Shown: positions 19,296-28,128, numbered from the stretch's first letter. The stretch: 64,000 nucleotides of DNA from Bacteroides luti (GCF_900128905.1 NZ_FQTV01000006.1:124001-188000), one strand, 5' to 3'. The notes: generated from the letters alone by a model not told the origin. Numbers and translations are program-made.

Positions 19296-20747
19296 TTAGT
19301 TTCCGAAAACTTCTCTAAGAACTTCTTTATCATCAAAGTGATGTTTCACACCTTTAATTTCCTGATAATTTTCGTGACCTTTACCCGCAACAAGGATTAC
19401 ATCTCCGGGTTGTGCCAACATACAAGCTGTGCGAATAGCTTCTTTGCGATCAACAATAGTGATTACATTTTTACGCTCTTCAGCATTCAATCCTGCAAGC
19501 ATATCATTTATAATATCCTGTGGTTCTTCGTTACGTGGATTATCAGATGTGATAATTACTTTATCACTTGCTTTTACTGATTCCTGAGCCATGATAGGAC
19601 GTTTACCTTTATCCCTGTTACCTCCGGCACCAACTACAGTGATAATTTTCCCTTTGCCTTCGAGTATTTCATGAATAGCACTCAATACATTTACCAACGC
19701 ATCTGGGGTATGAGCATAATCTACAATAGCTGTGTATCCCTGTGGAGAACGAAGTGAATCGAAACGGCCGGCTACCGGACGAAGTGTACTAAGCGCCAGT
19801 AAAACATCTTCTTCTTTCTTGCCTAACAAGCAAGCTGCTCCAAATACAGCTAATAAGTTAGACGCATTGAACTTACCGATAAATTGTACTGCAAGCTCTT
19901 TTTCGTTGAAACTAAGCAGCATTCCTTCAAAGTGGTTTTCAAGGATTTTGCCTTTAAAATCACAAAGACTTCTTAATGAATAAGTATATGTTTTGGCTTT
20001 TGTGTTCTGTAACATCACCATTCCGTTCTTATCATCAACATTAGTCAAAGCAAATGCATCCTTTGGAAGATCGTCAAAGAATTTTTTCTTTGCTTTCAGA
20101 TAATTTTCTACTGTTTTGTGATAATCTAAATGGTCTCTTGTCAGATTGGTAAAAATACCTCCGGCATAACGAAGCCCGCTGATTCTTTTTTGATCGATAG
20201 AGTGTGAGCTGACTTCCATAAATACATATTTGCAGCCAGCATCTGCCATTCTTCCCAATAACTCATTTAAGCTAATAGGGTCGGGGGTGGTATGAGTTGC
20301 AGGTACAGCTTCATCATCAATATAGTTGCAAACAGTAGAAAGTAATCCTACTTTGTATCCAAAGTGACGGAATATATCGTATAATAATGTAGCAATTGTG
20401 GTTTTTCCGTTTGTTCCGGTAACACCAACTAACTCTAATTTAGAAGTTGGGTCGCCATAAAATGCAGTAGCAGCTTTACCAACAGCATCTTCAGTATCCT
20501 TTACCTGAATATATGTAACATTCTCGGAAAGCTCAGTTGGAAGTTCTTCGCACAAAACTGCGATTGCTCCTTTTTCTATAGCTGTTGATATATAAGAGTG
20601 TCCATCAGTTTGTGTACCTTTTACTGCAACAAATAGATGACCGGATTCCACTTTTCTGGAATCAGAGTTAATTCCTTTCAGATCAATATCTGAGTGACCA
20701 ATAAGGTTAGTCACTTGTATATTCTTTATTACTTGATCTAATTTCAT
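19296..20747 (-). CDS. murE: UDP-N-acetylmuramyl-tripeptide synthetase MurE (meso-DAP type)
   Basis: MurE adds the third residue of the stem peptide. The 483-residue protein has the ATP loop [14 protein letters not shown] near residue 112 and the substrate motif DNPRNEEP near residue 400. The DNPR sequence is the known recognition motif for meso-diaminopimelate, so the predicted cell wall is of the meso-DAP type rather than L-Lys. It lies nine bases after ftsI and 21 bases before mraY. Confidence 0.97.
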   Translation of the reverse strand: MKLDQVIKNIQVTNLIGHSDIDLKGINSDSRKVESGHLFVAVKGTQTDGHSYISTAIEKGAIAVLCEELPTELSENVTYIQVKDTEDAVGKAATAFYGDPTSKLELVGVTGTNGKTTIATLLYDIFRHFGYKVGLLSTVCNYIDDEAVPATHTTPDPISLNELLGRMADAGCKYVFMEVSSHSIDQKRISGLRYAGGIFTNLTRDHLDYHKTVENYLKAKKKFFDDLPKDAFALTNVDDKNGMVMLQNTKAKTYTYSLRSLCDFKGKILENHFEGMLLSFNEKELAVQFIGKFNASNLLAVFGAACLLGKKEEDVLLALSTLRPVAGRFDSLRSPQGYTAIVDYAHTPDALVNVLSAIHEILEGKGKIITVVGAGGNRDKGKRPIMAQESVKASDKVIITSDNPRNEEPQDIINDMLAGLNAEERKNVITIVDRKEAIRTACMLAQPGDVILVAGKGHENYQEIKGVKHHFDDKEVLREVFGN

Positions 20748-20756
20748 AATTATTAT

Positions 20757-22883
20757 TTAATTCAATTGTATGGTTACTGTTTGTCCTTTTACTATTCTTG
20801 TTCCTTGCGGAATACTTTGAGATTGTACTTTGCCCATTCCGGACAGAGCAACTTTAAGCCCTTTACTTTCCAGCAAATATACGGCATCTTTTGCACCCAT
20901 ACCTATAACACTAGGCATAAAGTTTTTAAGAGTCATTCTCTCTGTAATAATAACGGAGTTAGAACTTTGCTGAGCTGTTCCCCATGCTTTTCTTCCAAAG
21001 CCAATAGGAGTGAACTGTTCCCGGTTTTGCACTTTCAAAGCATCGAGTACATATTTTGTTTCATTTATTTCACCTGATTTTACGTTCGGTATTACTACAG
21101 AGTTCGAATCAACAGCTAAAGATAAGTCCGTACTCAGGTTTTTAGCATAAACTCTTTCTGCAATTTTACTGAATACACTACCTGCCATCAAACCACCTGA
21201 TGCTGGAAGGCCGGGTTTCTGTATAGCAACGATGCAACTATACTTAGGCGATTCCGAAGGGAAATATCCACAGAAACTAACCAGATAACTTACTTTTCCA
21301 GATTTGTATCCTCCTTTTCCCTGAGAGATCTGAGCTGTACCTGTTTTCCCAGAAACGTGGAACTGTTTAGAACCGGCTGGCTTAGCCAATCCTTCACTAA
21401 CTACTCTCTGCAAGATAGACTGAATTTGTTTCAGAGTTCTTTCAGAGCAAATGGATTGTTTAATTACTTCAGTAGGAAATTCCTGAATCATTTCTCCATT
21501 CTTCATTACTCCCTTTACAAATTTAGGAGCTATCATTACGCCATTATTAGCAATTGCATTATAGAATGCAAGTGTATTGATAGGAGGTATTTGACTCTCG
21601 TAACCAATAGACATCCATGCTAAAGCTGTGTTAGACCAGTTGTCCTTGTTTGGAATACGGATAAAAGCCTTTCCTGCACCTTTTATTGGAATATGAAGAT
21701 CTGCATTGATACCTACTTTGTATAATCCCTGAACAAACTTTTTGGGGTTATTAAAATAAGCATTGTCAATTATACTGGAAACTCCAATATTTGAAGAAAC
21801 CATCAATATTTCAGGAACAGTTAGATACTGATATCCACCTCTTGCCCAATTGTGATCCTTCATTACGCGTCCATGCATTAACTTTTGACCGTTACCTGTA
21901 TCTACTCCATCGTCAGGAGTTATTTTCCCATCTTCCAATGCAACCATGATAGATGCTGTTTTGAATGTAGAACCAGGTTCCATCATATCAGATACAGCAT
22001 TATTCTTTATTTCGCGGTAATTGCCATCACTGCATTTAGTCATGTTTACAATAGCCTTTACTTCTCCTGTGGCAACTTCCATTAGTACTGCAACACCCAC
22101 AGTAGCATCAATTTCTTTCAGTTTGTCTATTAATGCTTTTTCTGCAATATCCTGCATTCCCACATCAATGGTAGTAACAATGTCTAGTCCGTCCTGAGGG
22201 GCAACATCAGTAATGTTCAGGTATTTATTCATCACCTTCTGGCGGTGAGTTATTCCGTTTTTACCTTTCAGGATAGTATCGTAAGCAAGTTCCAGTCCAT
22301 TCTTTGCACCTTGAGCAGTATCAGCAAAAACATCTCCCAAAGTACGGGTTGCCAGTGAACCGAAAGGCTTTTTACGTTGGTTGAAAGCTAATTCGTGGAA
22401 ACCACCTTTATACTTGTTCATGTTGAAAACCGGTAACCTCTTTACCTCTTTATATTGTATATAAGAGATTCGTTTAGGATAGATAAGGTAACTTCTGCTT
22501 CCTTTTTTTCTTCCTTTCTGAAGATGAGATTTAAATTCGGCAGCCGACATGTCGGGGAATATCTTGTGAAGTCCCTGACAAATCACTTTCATGCTGTCTC
22601 TTAGAATGCTGTCTTTTACCTCTCCACCAGCTTTAAAGTCCATGTAAATTTTATATTCCGGCAAGCTGCTGGCCATTAATTTGCCATCAGCAGAAATAAT
22701 ATTTCCCCGGCTAGGATGAACTATTACATTCTCCTTAACAAAACGATCGGCCACATCTTTCCAGTATTGTCTTTCGGCAAACATAATAATACCTGCCTTT
22801 ACAACAATGGCAACACCAACCAGCCCCATCAATAAAATGATGAAGAAGTAACGAGTCATTATGCTTCTTTTATCAACAGCCAT
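20757..22883 (-). CDS. ftsI: Division-specific penicillin-binding protein (FtsI/PBP3) with PASTA domain
   Basis: This is the class B transpeptidase that cross-links septal peptidoglycan and partners FtsW. The 708-residue protein has one N-terminal membrane helix (residues 10-32), a PBP dimerisation domain, and a transpeptidase domain with Ser305-x-x-Lys308 (GSTFK), Ser363-Ser-Asn365 and Lys513-Thr-Gly515. The last 60 or so residues form a PASTA domain (MPSVIGMGAKDAVYLLESKG), a feature of Bacteroidetes and Gram-positive proteins that is absent from E. coli FtsI. It starts three bases after the ftsL-like gene. Confidence 0.96.
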   Translation of the reverse strand: MAVDKRSIMTRYFFIILLMGLVGVAIVVKAGIIMFAERQYWKDVADRFVKENVIVHPSRGNIISADGKLMASSLPEYKIYMDFKAGGEVKDSILRDSMKVICQGLHKIFPDMSAAEFKSHLQKGRKKGSRSYLIYPKRISYIQYKEVKRLPVFNMNKYKGGFHELAFNQRKKPFGSLATRTLGDVFADTAQGAKNGLELAYDTILKGKNGITHRQKVMNKYLNITDVAPQDGLDIVTTIDVGMQDIAEKALIDKLKEIDATVGVAVLMEVATGEVKAIVNMTKCSDGNYREIKNNAVSDMMEPGSTFKTASIMVALEDGKITPDDGVDTGNGQKLMHGRVMKDHNWARGGYQYLTVPEILMVSSNIGVSSIIDNAYFNNPKKFVQGLYKVGINADLHIPIKGAGKAFIRIPNKDNWSNTALAWMSIGYESQIPPINTLAFYNAIANNGVMIAPKFVKGVMKNGEMIQEFPTEVIKQSICSERTLKQIQSILQRVVSEGLAKPAGSKQFHVSGKTGTAQISQGKGGYKSGKVSYLVSFCGYFPSESPKYSCIVAIQKPGLPASGGLMAGSVFSKIAERVYAKNLSTDLSLAVDSNSVVIPNVKSGEINETKYVLDALKVQNREQFTPIGFGRKAWGTAQQSSNSVIITERMTLKNFMPSVIGMGAKDAVYLLESKGLKVALSGMGKVQSQSIPQGTRIVKGQTVTIQLN

Positions 22884-22886
22884 TTT

Positions 22887-23267
22887 TTATTTCTTAATTA
22901 AATATGGAGGATTAGTGGCTGTTTGAAGTTCACTTTCCTGAGTTGATACATATTCTTCTATTCTCGATTGCCTGCTTTTTTCCATTAATTCGGAAGAACG
23001 AGTCAGTGCATCGTATTTAATATCAGTAAGCTGCTGTTCCAAACGGTCAATTTCAATCAACTGTTGCTGGCACGAGTAACGGTTACTGATATAGAAAATC
23101 ACAAAAACCATGATAAGAACCAGTAATTTTGTCTGGCGACGAAAAAAGTCATTGGCCAGGATATCACCTCCAAGAATACTTTTTAGAGACATACCCTTAG
23201 CCTTGGCATCCTTACGGTTGCCATTTTCCTGAGTCTGTTCTGTTTTAATCTCTTCGTTCTCGTTCAT
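22887..23267 (-). CDS. ftsL: FtsL-like cell division protein
   Basis: This 126-residue bitopic protein has a charged cytoplasmic N-terminus, one membrane helix (residues about 47-65, LLVLIMVFVIFYISNRY) and a periplasmic leucine-zipper-like coiled coil (LIEIDRLEQQLTDIKYDAL). That layout and its place between rsmH and ftsI identify it as the FtsL position. Sequence similarity to other FtsL proteins is low, which is normal for this family. FtsL would form a complex with FtsQ and FtsB to control FtsWI. Confidence 0.82.
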   Translation of the reverse strand: MNENEEIKTEQTQENGNRKDAKAKGMSLKSILGGDILANDFFRRQTKLLVLIMVFVIFYISNRYSCQQQLIEIDRLEQQLTDIKYDALTRSSELMEKSRQSRIEEYVSTQESELQTATNPPYLIKK

Positions 23268-23272
23268 AATTC

Positions 23273-24184
23273 CTATTTCTTTTCTGCAATTCTTAGTTTG
23301 GCACTTCTGGAACGTGGATTGCGTACAATCTCGTCTTCGTCTGGTACAATTACCTTGTTGTTTACAAGTTTGAAAGGCGTATTCAGGTTTCCGAAGAAAT
23401 CCTGATCCTGTTTACCTTCTACATTGCCAGTCTTCATTATATTTTTAACCATTCGGTCTTCTAATGAATGATAAGTAATTACCACCAGTCTTCCGCCCGG
23501 TTTTAATGCTTCGGTAGCAGCAAGTAGCATCTCTTTCAATGCTTCCATCTCCTGATTAACTTCAATACGCAAAGCTTGGAAAACCTTTGCCAGTTCTTTT
23601 TTTTCTCTTTCTCTTCCGAAAAGAGGTTTTATAATTGAAAGAAAATCTTCAATGGTTTCGATATGCTTTGATGCACGAGATTTTACAATAACCGAAGCCA
23701 GTTTACGACTGTTTTTCAGTTCACCGTATAAGTAGAAAATATCGGCTAAACGTTCCTCTTCGTAAGTGTTGACCAGTTCGGCCGCAGTAATTCCGGCACG
23801 CTTGTTCATTCGCATATCCAGTTTCCCGTCGAAACGGAAAGAAAAACCTCTTTCACTGTCGTCAAAGTGATGAGAAGAAACGCCCAGATCGGCAAGGATA
23901 GAGTTTACCTTGTCAATGTTGTGATATCGCAGAAAATTATGTAGGTAACGAAAGTTACTGCGCACAAAGATGAAACGTTTATCATCCACAATATTCTTTT
24001 CTGCATCCTCATCCTGATCAAATCCCAGGAGTGTGCCGCTCTTACCAAGGCGACTTAAAATTTCTTTTGAATGTCCGCCACCACCGAAAGTTACGTCTAC
24101 ATACGTCCCTCCGGGCTGGATATTCATCCCGTCTACACTCTCTTTGAGGAGCACCGGTACATGGTATGTTATTTCTTCGTTCAT
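23273..24184 (-). CDS. rsmH: 16S rRNA (cytosine1402-N4)-methyltransferase RsmH
   Basis: RsmH (MraW) methylates N4 of C1402 in 16S rRNA using SAM. The 303-residue protein begins with HVPVLLKESVDGM and the SAM-binding YVDVTFGGGGHSKEIL (near residue 28), followed by ADLGVSSHHFD, ERGFSFRFDGKLDMRM and VITYHSLEDRMVKN. All are standard family motifs. The start codon overlaps the mraZ stop by four bases, the usual tight coupling at the head of dcw clusters. Confidence 0.97.
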   Translation of the reverse strand: MNEEITYHVPVLLKESVDGMNIQPGGTYVDVTFGGGGHSKEILSRLGKSGTLLGFDQDEDAEKNIVDDKRFIFVRSNFRYLHNFLRYHNIDKVNSILADLGVSSHHFDDSERGFSFRFDGKLDMRMNKRAGITAAELVNTYEEERLADIFYLYGELKNSRKLASVIVKSRASKHIETIEDFLSIIKPLFGREREKKELAKVFQALRIEVNQEMEALKEMLLAATEALKPGGRLVVITYHSLEDRMVKNIMKTGNVEGKQDQDFFGNLNTPFKLVNNKVIVPDEDEIVRNPRSRSAKLRIAEKK

Positions 24185-24663
24185 TCTGTTGTTGGTGGTT
24201 TTAATTCGTTAATAACTTTATTGTTCATTACTTTTTCAAGCTCCCGGCTGAACTCTTCGGGATTCATAAACGGTTTATCCGCCTTTGCTTTCGCCCATAT
24301 TTCAATAGTATTGTCCACTCCAATAAATCTGACATCGATTGTGATGCCGGCCATTTGCATGTAACGTTTTGGAATAAGAATTCGTCCGTTACTGTCTGGT
24401 GTAATAATTTCTACATCGGAAACAAACTGCCTGAATATTTGCTGGTGAGTAGGATTCCACTTGTTGAGGCGTCCGCGTAATTCGTTAAGTTCTTCATTCC
24501 AAACACTTTCGGGGTAAAGAACCAAACAGTCCTGATAGGTATCTTTGCGCATAATCAGCCTTTCTTCGGCGGCAGCTTGGAGCTGTTTCCTGAATAAAGC
24601 GGGAATAAAAAGGCGACCTTTTACATCCGCTTTGGCTTCAATATTACCCAAAAATCGATCCAT
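24181..24663 (-). CDS. mraZ: Transcriptional regulator MraZ
   Basis: MraZ is a DNA-binding regulator that in other bacteria controls its own dcw cluster. With the ATG at 24663 it has 160 residues and starts MDRFLGNIEAKADVKGRLFIP. The paired SpoVT/AbrB-like halves each contain a DxxGR motif (DVKGRLFIP and DSNGRILIP). The frame is open 19 codons upstream, but that extension would run through the putative MraZ operator and has no family counterpart. Three operator-like repeats lie 34-60 bases upstream of the chosen start. Confidence 0.95.
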   Translation of the reverse strand: MDRFLGNIEAKADVKGRLFIPALFRKQLQAAAEERLIMRKDTYQDCLVLYPESVWNEELNELRGRLNKWNPTHQQIFRQFVSDVEIITPDSNGRILIPKRYMQMAGITIDVRFIGVDNTIEIWAKAKADKPFMNPEEFSRELEKVMNNKVINELKPPTTE

Positions 24664-24696
24664 CAAGTGTACTATATAGTTTGAGATTGTAAAATT

Positions 24697-24723
24697 ACAC
24701 ATTTCTCCACAATTCCCCACTTT
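24697..24723 (-). promoter_or_regulatory. Putative MraZ operator (three repeats, 10-base period)
   Basis: On the minus strand the heptamers AAAGTGG (24723-24717), ATTGTGG (24713-24707) and AATGTGT (24703-24697) follow one another with three-base spacers. Known MraZ operators are tandem repeats of this type: three AAAGTG[G/T] units with three-base spacers in Mollicutes, and TGGGN repeats with 5-base spacers in E. coli. Position just before mraZ fits autoregulation. Confidence 0.75.
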
Positions 24724-24861
24724 TTTTAAGAAAAATATTTCAGTAAGTTTTCAACAGGTCTTTTTTAACTTAAAACGGTCTGTTAATTTTTAATATATTG
24801 CCATACTACAAGCAATTTTATCCCCCGGATTTTCTCTCAGAAAAATAAGAAACAGGAAAAT

Positions 24862-24964
24862 GATCTAGCGATCTAGCAGTATCCATTTAATGGATTGTAA
24901 ATGAGTAGAGTATAGCTGCTAGATCAATCCAAATTGATCTAGCGGTGATCTGGCAATCTAGCAC
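24862..24964 (+). repeat. 103-base CTAGC-rich dispersed element, copy 1
   Basis: The word ATCTAGC occurs at 24863, 24871, 24937 and 24956, with the variant ATCTGGC at 24948 and an inverted copy GCTAGAT at 24918. Two of the words form an 11-base inverted repeat (24918-24928 with 24933-24943). The element aligns without gaps to the reverse complement of 52487-52589, with 75 of 103 positions identical by my count. The outer parts are well conserved and the middle 30 bases are not. Confidence 0.8.
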
Positions 24965-25041
24965 TTTTGTATTTCTGATATTATTATTTCAAAACAAGTG
25001 TTTGTTATACAGGAAAGTAGCTCGGAAATGTATATCTCCAC

Positions 25042-25133
25042 CCGGGTGTAAAAAGAGTGTCCACCCGGGTGTACCTTTTGGGTAGATCCGGGTGTAGGAG
25101 GTCTGTACATCCGGGTGTACGGAGAATTCTATA
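25042..25133. repeat. Tandem array, four units of 23 bases, core CCGGGTGTA
   Basis: The core CCGGGTGTA starts at 25042, 25065, 25088 and 25111, exactly 23 bases apart. The 14 bases between cores vary, though CCAC or GAT/CAT precedes each core. Full units such as TCCACCCGGGTGTA are near-palindromic. No CRISPR-like long identical repeat is present. Confidence 0.85.
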
Positions 25134-25278
25134 ATTGGTAATGTTATAGTCTGATAAAGATTGATTAAATAGGTTCTTATCCCAGTTTGTAGTTGACTGG
25201 TTATATCTTAATCTCTAACTTCGGTTGACTAATATTATGTATTTTATTGATATATAGTAGTTTATTTTATTTCGATTG

Positions 25279-25800
25279 TTATTCAAAATAGCTAAGAAAA
25301 ATAGCAACTCCATTTATCATTGAATGAAGAATAACAACACTCCAATACGCATTTTTATTTTGTTTTATGACATACAAATACATAAAGAAAGCTCCGGTTA
25401 TTACTGTTGTGATAATATATAATAGAGTGAAAAAATGTGCTAAGCCAAAAATGAAAGCGCCCAATATTACAATTCTACATTTATTATGCCTGAACCAACT
25501 GAATAATGTGGCGATAAAATAGAGAAACTTTTGAAAAATTAATGTTTCTATTATAGGGCCAATAATCATGGCTTCTAAAACTGTTATGTAAAGTGGTCCT
25601 TTCAAAAGCGAAGCGTTGGGGTCACCGTCGAGAACTATATCCCAACCGTTTAGAATTTTGTATGAAATAAACCATACTATGAAATATATAGAACTTAAAA
25701 TTGATCCAACAATTAGTATAGAAGAAACAGCCCTGGAATCTCTTATGTATTTATTTACTTTTTTTATTGAGAAGCTTTTTGTTTTATCGGTATATATCAT
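25279..25800 (-). CDS. CPBP-like intramembrane protease family protein (degenerate motif)
   Basis: This 173-residue membrane protein with four or five helices resembles the CPBP (CAAX/Abi) family. The first motif reads PIIETLIFQ where active members have EExxxR, so one Glu and the Arg are missing. The second motif keeps the His (FGLAHFF), and HSMINGVAIF fits the third. It may be inactive as a protease, or my family assignment may be loose. It lies 22 bases downstream of a small membrane protein gene. Some CPBP proteins act in bacteriocin immunity; nothing here tests that. Confidence 0.6.
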   Translation of the reverse strand: MIYTDKTKSFSIKKVNKYIRDSRAVSSILIVGSILSSIYFIVWFISYKILNGWDIVLDGDPNASLLKGPLYITVLEAMIIGPIIETLIFQKFLYFIATLFSWFRHNKCRIVILGAFIFGLAHFFTLLYIITTVITGAFFMYLYVIKQNKNAYWSVVILHSMINGVAIFLSYFE

Positions 25801-25822
25801 ATGGTAAGGTCACTTCTTTTTT

Positions 25823-26011
25823 CTATTTCATATTTAAACCCTCTTGATAACCATCTTTAAAACCGGCAACAATGTCGTCTCTACTGTTATAAATGTCAAT
25901 TGCAATCAATGAAACTATTATTGTTATTATGGTGTAGATTGCAATAGTAGTTATTTTTTTTCTTGGTCTTTTATCTTTTTTTCTTAAATCTTTTATGTTT
26001 GATTCATTCAT
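25823..26011 (-). CDS. Small single-helix membrane protein
   Basis: This 62-residue protein has a very basic N-terminus ([12 protein letters not shown]), one membrane helix (residues about 20-40, [19 protein letters not shown]) and a short acidic outer tail ([14 protein letters not shown]). It precedes the CPBP-like gene on the same strand and the two are probably cotranscribed. A -7-like element lies about 90 bases upstream. No family is recognised; function unknown. Confidence 0.6.
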
Positions 26012-26102
26012 AATTGTAGTATTTGTAGATGTTTATTTTTGATTAGTTGATTAATAATCAGCTTTTTATTGTTTATTCCTGTGTGCATTTTATTTTTCGA
26101 AT

Positions 26103-26110
26103 CAAAGTTA
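26103..26110 (-). promoter_or_regulatory. -7 element upstream of the small membrane protein
   Basis: TAACTTTG on the minus strand matches TAnnTTTG, about 90 bases before the start codon. No -33 box at the right distance. Confidence 0.4.
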
Positions 26111-26211
26111 TATATATTTTAATTATAGTAGATTAATTTACTTGATAATTTTATACAAAAATTATTTTATCTTTTAAACTGTAATATGATACGTTTAGAG
26201 TGTAAAAACAA

Positions 26212-26246
26212 AAAGCGGAAACAATGTTTAGCACTGTCTCCGCTTT
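26212..26246 (-). terminator. Terminator of the hdr-flx operon
   Basis: On the minus strand AAAGCGGAGACA pairs with TGTTTCCGCTTT (one G-U wobble) around an 11-base loop, and a TTTTTGTTTTT tract follows. It begins 27 bases after the flxA stop codon. Confidence 0.88.
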
Positions 26247-26272
26247 GTTGCTTATTAGGAATCGTAATACGA

Positions 26273-27115
26273 TTAATATTCTTCAGCAGGAATGTTATTT
26301 AATTGCTCTTTGCTGAATACAGGTCCGTCTTTGCATACGTAAAGTTTGCCTACATTACAACGGCCGCATTTACCTACGCCGCACTTCATACGGTTTTCCA
26401 ATGTAGTGTAAATCTGATCGTCTTTAAAGCCTAATTTCTCTAATACAGGGAAGGTAAACTTAATCATAATAGGAGGACCACATACAATAGCAATGGTATT
26501 CTCTGGAGATGGAGCAGTTTTTTCAACTACAGAAGGAACAAAGCCGATTTCACCTTTCCAATCAGGTGTTTCGCCTCCTGGGTCTACAGTTGTTACCAGC
26601 TTTACGTCTGGACGCTCTTCCCATTCTTTTAATTCGTGCTTATAAACGAGGTCGTTTACCGATTTAGCTCCATAGACTATGGTAATATCCTTGAAGTTTT
26701 CACGAAGGTCGAGTGCATTCCAAATTACGCAGCGCATAGGTGGCAAGGCGATACCTCCAGCAATGAATAAAAGGTTCTTTCCTTTCCATTCGTCAATTGG
26801 GAATGTATTTCCGAAAGGGCCACGGAATCCCATGGTACTTCCTTCTTCCAAAGCAGCAAGTCCGGTTGTATTCTTTCCAGCCACACGGAAGGTACACTCA
26901 ATATACCCCTTGCGCATAGGAGATGAAGCTATACAAAAAGTAGATTCTCCTTCTCCGAATGCAGAATATTCTCCAAATTGTCCGGCTTTAAAGCTAAAAG
27001 CATTGGCATCTTCTTCATTCTGAAATTTCAGTTTAAATGTTTTCACACCCGGAGCTTCATTGGTGATCTTTTCAATAGTCATCAGGTGTGGAAGATATAT
27101 ATTTTGTTCGCTCAT
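26273..27115 (-). CDS. flxA: FlxA-like FAD/NAD(H)-binding oxidoreductase subunit
   Basis: This 280-residue protein has the ferredoxin-NADP reductase fold. The FAD domain is at residues about 1-100 (FKAGQFGEYSAFGEGESTF), the NAD domain at about 105-230 (LLFIAGGIALPPMRCVI, IVCGPPIMIKF), and a C-terminal [2Fe-2S] site uses the cysteines in MKCGVGKCGRCNVG and the later YVCKDG. It resembles sulfite reductase subunit B and dihydroorotate dehydrogenase electron-transfer subunits. In this operon it should be the NADH-oxidising entry point of an Flx-Hdr complex. Its start overlaps the flxB stop by four bases. Confidence 0.85.
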   Translation of the reverse strand: MSEQNIYLPHLMTIEKITNEAPGVKTFKLKFQNEEDANAFSFKAGQFGEYSAFGEGESTFCIASSPMRKGYIECTFRVAGKNTTGLAALEEGSTMGFRGPFGNTFPIDEWKGKNLLFIAGGIALPPMRCVIWNALDLRENFKDITIVYGAKSVNDLVYKHELKEWEERPDVKLVTTVDPGGETPDWKGEIGFVPSVVEKTAPSPENTIAIVCGPPIMIKFTFPVLEKLGFKDDQIYTTLENRMKCGVGKCGRCNVGKLYVCKDGPVFSKEQLNNIPAEEY

Positions 27116-28122
27116 TTTTTTGAAATTGAAGTTATATGTTCAAGTATATTCATATCTACAGGGCAAGCACGTGAACAACGTCCACAGCCTGTACAACCAA
27201 ATACGCTGAGGCGATCGGGCATGTAAGAGAACTTGTGCAAGATGCGTTGACGCCAGCGTTGACTTTGTACGGCACGAGGATTGTGTCCTGATGTGTGCAA
27301 AGTGAATAATGAGAATCCACATGAATCCCAACAACGAATGCGCTTTCCTTTAGAACCATGGGCATCTTCCTGAATATCGAAACAAGCACAGGTTGGACAA
27401 ACAAATGCGCAGGCACCGCAACCAAGACAACGTTCTGACTGCTCTTTCCATACCGGACTGTCGAATGCAGTGGCAAGACGAGCTCTTACTTCTTCAAGAT
27501 TGAATGCCACAGGCACATCGGCCAAATATTTGGATTTATCTTCGCCTCTATCGTTCTCAAATGCTGAGGCTGCAAGTTGCACCAATGCTTCGCCTTTAGG
27601 AGTAAGAATCTCAACGATGGCTCCTCCGTCTGGAAGCATAGTCAGTAGAACATCGCTTCCTGAAGTATTACCCGGTCCACCATTCACACTTGTACAGAAG
27701 CAGCTCTTGTCTGCTTTAGCACAACTGAATGTAACCAGAGTAGTTTTCTCCAGGTGGGCGTTGTATAATTTATCTGTGTAATCCCAGTTAAAGATAGCAG
27801 TCAATGGTTTAAATCCTGCTGCATCGCATGGATGAACTTTCCAGAGAACAGTTTCTTTTACTGTATCAGGATTAAAGTCCTCTACCTTTACATTGCCATT
27901 TTCTTTCTCGTATGAAAATAAAACTTCGGCACGAGGGAATACAGCCGATTTTATAGACTGTGTAGTCTGAATATATTCTTCGGCAACTTCGCTGAGAGCC
28001 TGAACTTTCTTAAATTCTACTTTTCCGCGCTCTTCAACCGGTGCATAAACACGTTTTCCGCTTTTTACAATCTGGCTGAACCATTCATTCAGTCCGTTTT
28101 TACTGATATATTTTGTTTCCAT
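27112..28122 (-). CDS. flxB: FlxB-like 4Fe-4S dicluster subunit
   Basis: This 336-residue protein resembles the sulfite reductase subunit A/hydrogenase beta-type iron-sulfur proteins. An N-terminal globular domain is followed by two 4Fe-4S motifs, CLGCGACAFVCPTCACFD near residue 232 and CTGCGRCSRACPVDMN near residue 312. Such subunits hand electrons between a flavin NADH dehydrogenase and another iron-sulfur partner. The name follows the flxABCD-hdrABC gene order known from Desulfovibrio. It lies six bases after the flxC-like gene. Confidence 0.8.
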   Translation of the reverse strand: METKYISKNGLNEWFSQIVKSGKRVYAPVEERGKVEFKKVQALSEVAEEYIQTTQSIKSAVFPRAEVLFSYEKENGNVKVEDFNPDTVKETVLWKVHPCDAAGFKPLTAIFNWDYTDKLYNAHLEKTTLVTFSCAKADKSCFCTSVNGGPGNTSGSDVLLTMLPDGGAIVEILTPKGEALVQLAASAFENDRGEDKSKYLADVPVAFNLEEVRARLATAFDSPVWKEQSERCLGCGACAFVCPTCACFDIQEDAHGSKGKRIRCWDSCGFSLFTLHTSGHNPRAVQSQRWRQRILHKFSYMPDRLSVFGCTGCGRCSRACPVDMNILEHITSISKK

Positions 28123-28128
28123 GGCTCC

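Larger units (their letters stand above)
24664..25278. other. Intergenic region upstream of mraZ
   Basis: This 615-base region holds the MraZ operator (24697-24723), one copy of the 103-base CTAGC element (24862-24964) and a four-unit 23-base tandem array (25042-25133). I see no coding potential or terminator. No convincing mraZ promoter is found; TATTTTTC on the minus strand at 24737-24730 is the nearest -7-like sequence, one base off consensus and without a -33 box. Confidence 0.7.

Noticed and set aside
25042..25133. CRISPR array
   Set aside because: Only four 9-base cores with 14-base spacers and no cas genes; repeats and spacers are far too short.
25042..25133. Phase-variable invertible promoter
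   Set aside because: The cores are direct repeats, no long inverted repeats flank a promoter and no invertase gene is near.
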